From Desulfobacteraceae bacterium (GTDB lineage Bacteria; Desulfobacterota; DSM-4660; Desulfatiglandales; Desulfatiglandaceae): a stretch of 9,778 nucleotides of DNA. The notes beneath the pieces were generated by a model. It searched no databases and was not told the origin of the DNA. It saw nothing but the letters and a program-made list of their open reading frames with translations. Below are positions 7,373 to 9,778 of the stretch, one piece after another. Position 1 is the stretch's first letter, and each line of letters starts with the position of its first letter. Position numbers and translations under genes: made by a program. Location: NCBI GenBank assembly GCA_030589715.1, contig JAUUVE010000053.1:1-9778 (forward strand), given 5' to 3'.

Positions 7373-8053
7373 TCAAAGACGGGCCTTGGCCATGGGAAGA
7401 AATGGGGAGGTCTTATATTCCTCAACAAATTCCTTGAGTATCTCTCTTGCCTTCTCAGGTTGGCCGTCTAACCTGTAGAGGCGCTCCAGGCTCAACATGG
7501 CTGTTTCCCTGAAGGGGTGAGCAGGACGGTTCAGGATAGGGTTTAAGGTTTGTATGGCCTTTTTCATGTCTCCTTTGGCCTCATAACAGGCGGCCAAGGC
7601 CAGATTGGTCAAGGACTCGAAGTCCACATTGCCCGATACCTTCTTTGAAAATTTCTTGTATAAGGCAATTGCCTCATCGTACTTCTTGTCAGCGAATTGC
7701 AAATAGGCTACTTGCGCAAGCGCCAAACGGGCGGCCTTTGATAGACCATAATCATCGATTACCTTGTCAAATAACTCCTCCGATTTTTTGAGGCCCTCCG
7801 GACCTGCATCAGGCCTCATATTCTGACTGAGGGTATCATAGGCAAGATTATATGCATTTTGTCCCTTCTTATTAATATAGCGCATGTAGGTGTTGAGCCC
7901 CAGGTAGACAACAACGATAAGAGCTATCGCCAATCCCATGTACTTAAACACATTTGTGTGGGCATTGAAAAAATTGACAGCCCTGCTGGAAAGTGTCAGA
8001 AATTCATCTGGCCTTTTTAGGAGTTCTTTTCTGCTTATCTTCTTCTTTGCCAT
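7373..8053 (-). CDS. Membrane-anchored TPR protein, YfgM-like
   Basis: This 226-residue protein has a basic cytoplasmic N-terminus (MAKKKISRKELLKRPDEF), one membrane helix at about 38-57, and a C-terminal TPR-like domain outside the cytoplasm. Helical repeat pairs can be seen around 85-125, 125-155 and 165-215, with typical Ala/Tyr/Gly spacing (AACYEAKGDMKKAIQTL). The layout matches YfgM/TPR_21-type proteins, which associate with the secretion or envelope-assembly machinery. Its partner here is unknown. The frame extends 13 codons further to an ATG at 8092, but a promoter predicted at 8104-8132 would start transcription near 8097, leaving almost no leader for that ATG. The ATG at 8053 matches where such proteins usually begin and follows a modest AAAGAG. 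It lies 110 bases upstream of the acyl-CoA ligase on the same strand, so read-through into that operon is possible. Functional linkage to it is not evident. Confidence 0.82.
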   Translation of the reverse strand: MAKKKISRKELLKRPDEFLTLSSRAVNFFNAHTNVFKYMGLAIALIVVVYLGLNTYMRYINKKGQNAYNLAYDTLSQNMRPDAGPEGLKKSEELFDKVIDDYGLSKAARLALAQVAYLQFADKKYDEAIALYKKFSKKVSGNVDFESLTNLALAACYEAKGDMKKAIQTLNPILNRPAHPFRETAMLSLERLYRLDGQPEKAREILKEFVEEYKTSPFLPMAKARL

Positions 8054-8103
8054 TATATTACTCTTTCTTTGAGGTAGATCCGGACCTGCCATGCACCAAA
8101 GAC

Positions 8104-8132
8104 CTGATAACAGATGGGAAAATTCCAGTCAA
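8104..8132 (-). promoter_or_regulatory. Sigma70-like promoter for the TPR gene
   Basis: On the complement, TTGACT (8127-8132, five of six matches to the -35 consensus) is followed after 17 bases by TATCAG (8104-8109, four of six). The latter is preceded by TG in the extended -10 position. Transcription would begin near 8097, about 44 bases before the ATG at 8053. One arm of the 14-bp inverted repeat starts exactly at the upstream edge of the -35. Confidence 0.5.
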
Positions 8133-8322
8133 CCCCGATGTTGCAAAAAGATCTTTCTGGGTTTCAGAAAACAGCTATTCTTGCAGCTTCAAACCGATAT
8201 TTTGAGGTTATCGGACGAATTCACATTTGATGAAGTCCTGCCATAGCATCAGTTGTGCCTTTTTGTCCTTGTATGTCAACATATTTCGTGCACCCGGATG
8301 AATTTTAATGCAACATCGGGGT
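8132..8322. repeat. 14-bp inverted repeat, arms 177 bp apart start to start
   Basis: The arm ACCCCGATGTTGCA at 8132-8145 is exactly the reverse complement of 8309-8322. The left arm abuts the predicted -35 box of the TPR promoter, a usual place for an activator or repressor site. The right arm lies well upstream. Perfect identity over 14 bases in non-coding DNA suggests a shared binding site or a rearranged duplication. Confidence 0.6.
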
Positions 8323-8337
8323 CAAGGCAAAAAGATC
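8143..8337. repeat. 11-bp direct repeat GCAAAAAGATC
   Basis: The sequence GCAAAAAGATC occurs at 8143-8153 and again in the same orientation at 8327-8337. Each copy touches or lies within five bases of an arm of the 14-bp inverted repeat, so the two repeat pairs form one composite arrangement. Confidence 0.55.
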
Positions 8338-8339
8338 AC

Positions 8340-8368
8340 TTGTGTTTTTAAATCGAAAGCTCAATAAT
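8340..8368 (+). promoter_or_regulatory. Weak candidate promoter for dedA
   Basis: TTGTGT (three of six -35 matches), a 17-base spacer and AATAAT (five of six -10 matches) face dedA. It would give a leader of roughly 175 bases. The match is close to what chance gives in AT-rich DNA. Confidence 0.2.
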
Positions 8369-8549
8369 CCAACCCGCAAAGTAGCGGTCAATGGCCGGCG
8401 GACAGAGGAAACAATGGCAGTTGTAAGGTCTTCCGAGTTTCCAGTTTCACCTGGCAATAGCAATAACTGTTCTTTTTATGCCAAATGGCCAGCTCATCCA
8501 CAAACATTATTCTGAGACTTACACCTAACCCCCTCAGGAGAAAGATCGG

Positions 8550-9170
8550 TTGTCATATCTAGAGAGTTTTTTGGATTTTCTTAATACCCTTCCCAATACA
8601 CTCATCTATTTCCTGTTGGGGGTGAGTGCGTTTGTGGAGAATGTCTTCCCCCCTATACCGGGGGATACCATCACCGCCTTTGGTGCCTTCCTGGTGGGTA
8701 CAAAGAGGCTCCATTTCTTTGGTGTATATCTTTCCACTGTCTTGGGGAGCCTCAGTGGGTTTATGTTCCTTTTCTGGATCGGCGATCTCCTGGGCCGGCG
8801 GTTTTTTTTGGAAAGGGACTATTGGTTCTTCAAGGCCCAAGACATCATAAAGGCCGAAGAGTGGTTTAGAAAGTATGGCTACCTACTCATATTAATGAAT
8901 AGGTTTTTCCCCGGAATAAGGTCTGTCATTTCCATAGCAGGGGGTATTTCAAGACTAAAGATCCACAGGGTCTTGTTGCTCGCCCTTATCAGCTGCGGTG
9001 CGTGGAATCTGATCTGGATCTTTTTCGGTTATATGCTGGGCAGTAACTGGGAGACGGCCAGAGACAAGATGGCCAACATTATGGCACGCTACAGTCTTAC
9101 TGTCTTGATACTCTTCGGCCTGGTTGTCCTGTTCTTTGTGATAAGAAATGTGGTGAGGAAACATAGATGA
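8550..9170 (+). CDS. DedA-family inner-membrane protein
   Basis: This polytopic membrane protein of 206 residues belongs to the DedA/VTT family. Members are implicated in lipid-carrier or phospholipid translocation and envelope homeostasis. Family landmarks are the acidic re-entrant segment FVENVFPPIPGD at 28-39 (E30, D39), a Gly-rich helix at 65-82, and NRFFPGIRSVISIAGG at 117-132 with the conserved arginines R118 and R124. Hydrophobic helices lie around 17-35, 40-50, 58-78, 110-130, 140-162 and 180-200, and the C-terminus is basic. The start is TTG at 8550, chosen because AGGAG at 8536-8540 sits nine bases upstream and the protein then has the usual family length; no ATG offers an alternative. 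It stands alone, divergent from the TPR gene and convergent with cutA. The specific lipid substrate cannot be inferred. Confidence 0.92.
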   Translation: MSYLESFLDFLNTLPNTLIYFLLGVSAFVENVFPPIPGDTITAFGAFLVGTKRLHFFGVYLSTVLGSLSGFMFLFWIGDLLGRRFFLERDYWFFKAQDIIKAEEWFRKYGYLLILMNRFFPGIRSVISIAGGISRLKIHRVLLLALISCGAWNLIWIFFGYMLGSNWETARDKMANIMARYSLTVLILFGLVVLFFVIRNVVRKHR

Positions 9171-9210
9171 CACGGGAGTTGTAGCTGATCCATTCATGCT
9201 TTTCCCGTGT
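9170..9210. other. Inverted repeat directly after dedA
   Basis: ACACGGGA (9170-9177) pairs exactly with TCCCGTGT (9203-9210) across a 25-base loop, beginning at the last base of the dedA stop codon. There is no T-run after it, so it is a poor intrinsic terminator. It may stabilise the 3' end of the dedA message or be incidental. Confidence 0.35.
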
Positions 9211-9225
9211 GCAATGTCTCCTCAA

Positions 9226-9252
9226 TGCCTGAACGAAAAGTCCGTTCAGGCA
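9226..9252 (+). terminator. Hairpin terminator between convergent dedA and cutA
   Basis: A perfect 10-bp stem (TGCCTGAACG / CGTTCAGGCA) closes a seven-base loop. On the + strand it is followed by a T-rich stretch (TTAGTTTCTTCTTT), suiting dedA termination. It also begins one base after the cutA stop codon on the other strand, where no T-run follows, so it may serve both genes with weaker action for cutA. Confidence 0.7.
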
Positions 9253-9567
9253 CTACTTAGTTTCTTCTTTGATCCAATCCAAGAATGGCTTGTTCCCGTC
9301 CAGTATTGGGATGCTCACGATGCACGGGCAGTCATAGCTGTGCATCGATTTTACTTTTTCTATCAACTCAGGGACAAGTGATTCCTTGGTCTTGGCAATT
9401 ATCGTCACCTCCTTTTCGTCCTGGATCTCCCCGTCCCACCAATAAAGGGAATTTATTCCGTCAAAAATATTGACGCATGCGGCCACCCGGCTTAAAACCA
9501 GTTCCCTACCAATGCTCCTGGCCTCTTCCATACTGCCAGCGGTTATATAGATTAGGTTTGTTCTCAT
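9253..9567 (-). CDS. cutA: CutA1-family PII-like trimeric protein
   Basis: This small soluble protein belongs to the CutA1 family, whose members form very stable PII-like trimers. E. coli cutA was linked to divalent-cation tolerance, but the biochemical role is unsettled. The 104 residues match the family length. Landmarks are AACVNIF at 29-35, INSLYWWDGEI at 38-48, the KT pair in the central strand, and HSYDCPCIV near the C-terminus, corresponding to the family's His-x-Tyr-x-x-Pro segment. The start at 9567 is supported by GGAGG six bases upstream; the frame extends 15 codons further to a TTG at 9612 with no such site and with sequence outside the family. It is a single-gene unit convergent with dedA, followed by the shared hairpin. 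Confidence 0.94.
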   Translation of the reverse strand: MRTNLIYITAGSMEEARSIGRELVLSRVAACVNIFDGINSLYWWDGEIQDEKEVTIIAKTKESLVPELIEKVKSMHSYDCPCIVSIPILDGNKPFLDWIKEETK

Positions 9568-9656
9568 GATCTTCCTCCAAATAAAATGATTATACTTCAA
9601 CCCTTCTCCCAAGGGGTTCCGGGCAAATTGTCAAAGGCCAATTCCTAGTTGACTGT

Positions 9657-9685
9657 ATCATAAATTTTGCATTTCATTTTGGCAA
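9657..9685 (-). promoter_or_regulatory. Sigma70-like promoter for cutA
   Basis: On the complement, TTGCCA (9680-9685, five of six) and TATGAT (9657-9662, five of six) are separated by exactly 17 bases. Transcription would start near 9650, giving a leader of about 83 bases. A perfect TATAAT also lies closer to the gene at 9589-9594, but no -35 is at the right distance from it. Confidence 0.55.
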
Positions 9686-9778
9686 TACAAGATCTCCGCA
9701 TTTGGATATCATATCATACAAAAAGAAGGGCAATATCATTCATTAATCCCATTTTTTGCCAGGACAGGAACCATAAGG
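9686..9778. other. Unassigned window end
   Basis: This short AT-rich stretch beyond the cutA promoter holds no open frame or structured element that I can support. A small ATATC/ATATG-type repetition near 9705-9718 is unremarkable. Confidence 0.5.

Larger units (their letters stand above)
8093..8549. other. Intergenic region between divergent TPR and dedA genes
   Basis: I find no credible gene here on either strand in about 457 bases. It holds the TPR-gene promoter, the paired repeats described separately, a very weak + strand promoter candidate at 8340-8368, and the dedA ribosome-binding site at 8536-8540. The remainder (about 8370-8530) shows no structure I can name. The length is generous for two short leaders, so an unrecognised small RNA or regulator sites are possible. 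Confidence 0.6.

Noticed and set aside
7081..7437. + strand open frame of 118 codons
   Set aside because: It overlaps the N-terminal coding part of the ligase and the 3' end of the TPR gene on the other strand; no ribosome-binding site or family resemblance.
9568..9612. N-terminal extension of CutA from a TTG at 9612
   Set aside because: The ATG at 9567 has an ideal GGAGG and gives the normal family length; the predicted -10 box at 9589-9594 lies inside the extension.
1..9778. Mobile element, CRISPR array, tRNA or rRNA
   Set aside because: No transposase or integrase motifs, no regularly spaced repeats, and no cloverleaf or rRNA-like sequence were seen on either strand.

Overview
The window reads like chromosomal DNA of an anaerobic bacterium, most likely a deltaproteobacterium (Desulfobacterota, of the sulfate-reducing or syntrophic kind). 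This is inferred from protein character, not from a database search. The clues are a LonB-type AAA protease of the kind common in that group, a ferredoxin-linked indolepyruvate oxidoreductase pair (IorA/IorB) next to an AMP-forming acyl-CoA ligase, and a YfgM-like TPR protein. Base composition is moderate and coding density is high. I see no mobile element, CRISPR array, tRNA or rRNA.

Left part, + strand (1-2573): the 3' part of a Lon-family ATP-dependent protease gene whose frame is still open at base 1. Its stop overlaps the ATG of a small eight-cysteine protein resembling YkgJ-type metal-chelating domains. From about 2574 to 3165 there is no intact gene. The stretch holds a clear C-terminal scrap of a glucokinase (about 2590-2757), followed by protein-like sequence in two frames (to 2919 and to 3119) that I could not identify. 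It looks like a decayed or rearranged locus.

Central part, - strand (8053 down to 3166), in transcription order: a membrane-anchored TPR protein, an AMP-forming acyl-CoA synthetase, iorA and iorB. The last three plausibly act together in 2-oxo acid (aromatic amino acid) metabolism. IorAB would oxidise arylpyruvates to arylacetyl-CoA and reduce ferredoxin; the ligase would interconvert the CoA ester and the free acid with ATP/AMP. A good sigma70-like promoter lies just upstream of the TPR gene and supports its shorter start.

Right part: about 460 non-coding bases (8093-8549) carrying a 14-bp inverted repeat and an 11-bp direct repeat; a DedA-family membrane protein on the + strand that starts with TTG; a 10-bp-stem hairpin between convergent genes; and cutA on the - strand with its own near-consensus promoter. 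The last 90 or so bases hold nothing I can assign.

Nothing here is a clearly new system. The points most worth a second look are the His-for-Cys replacement in the first Fe-S motif of IorA, the ligase/IorAB pairing, the gene remnants at 2590-3119, and the paired repeats upstream of the TPR gene.
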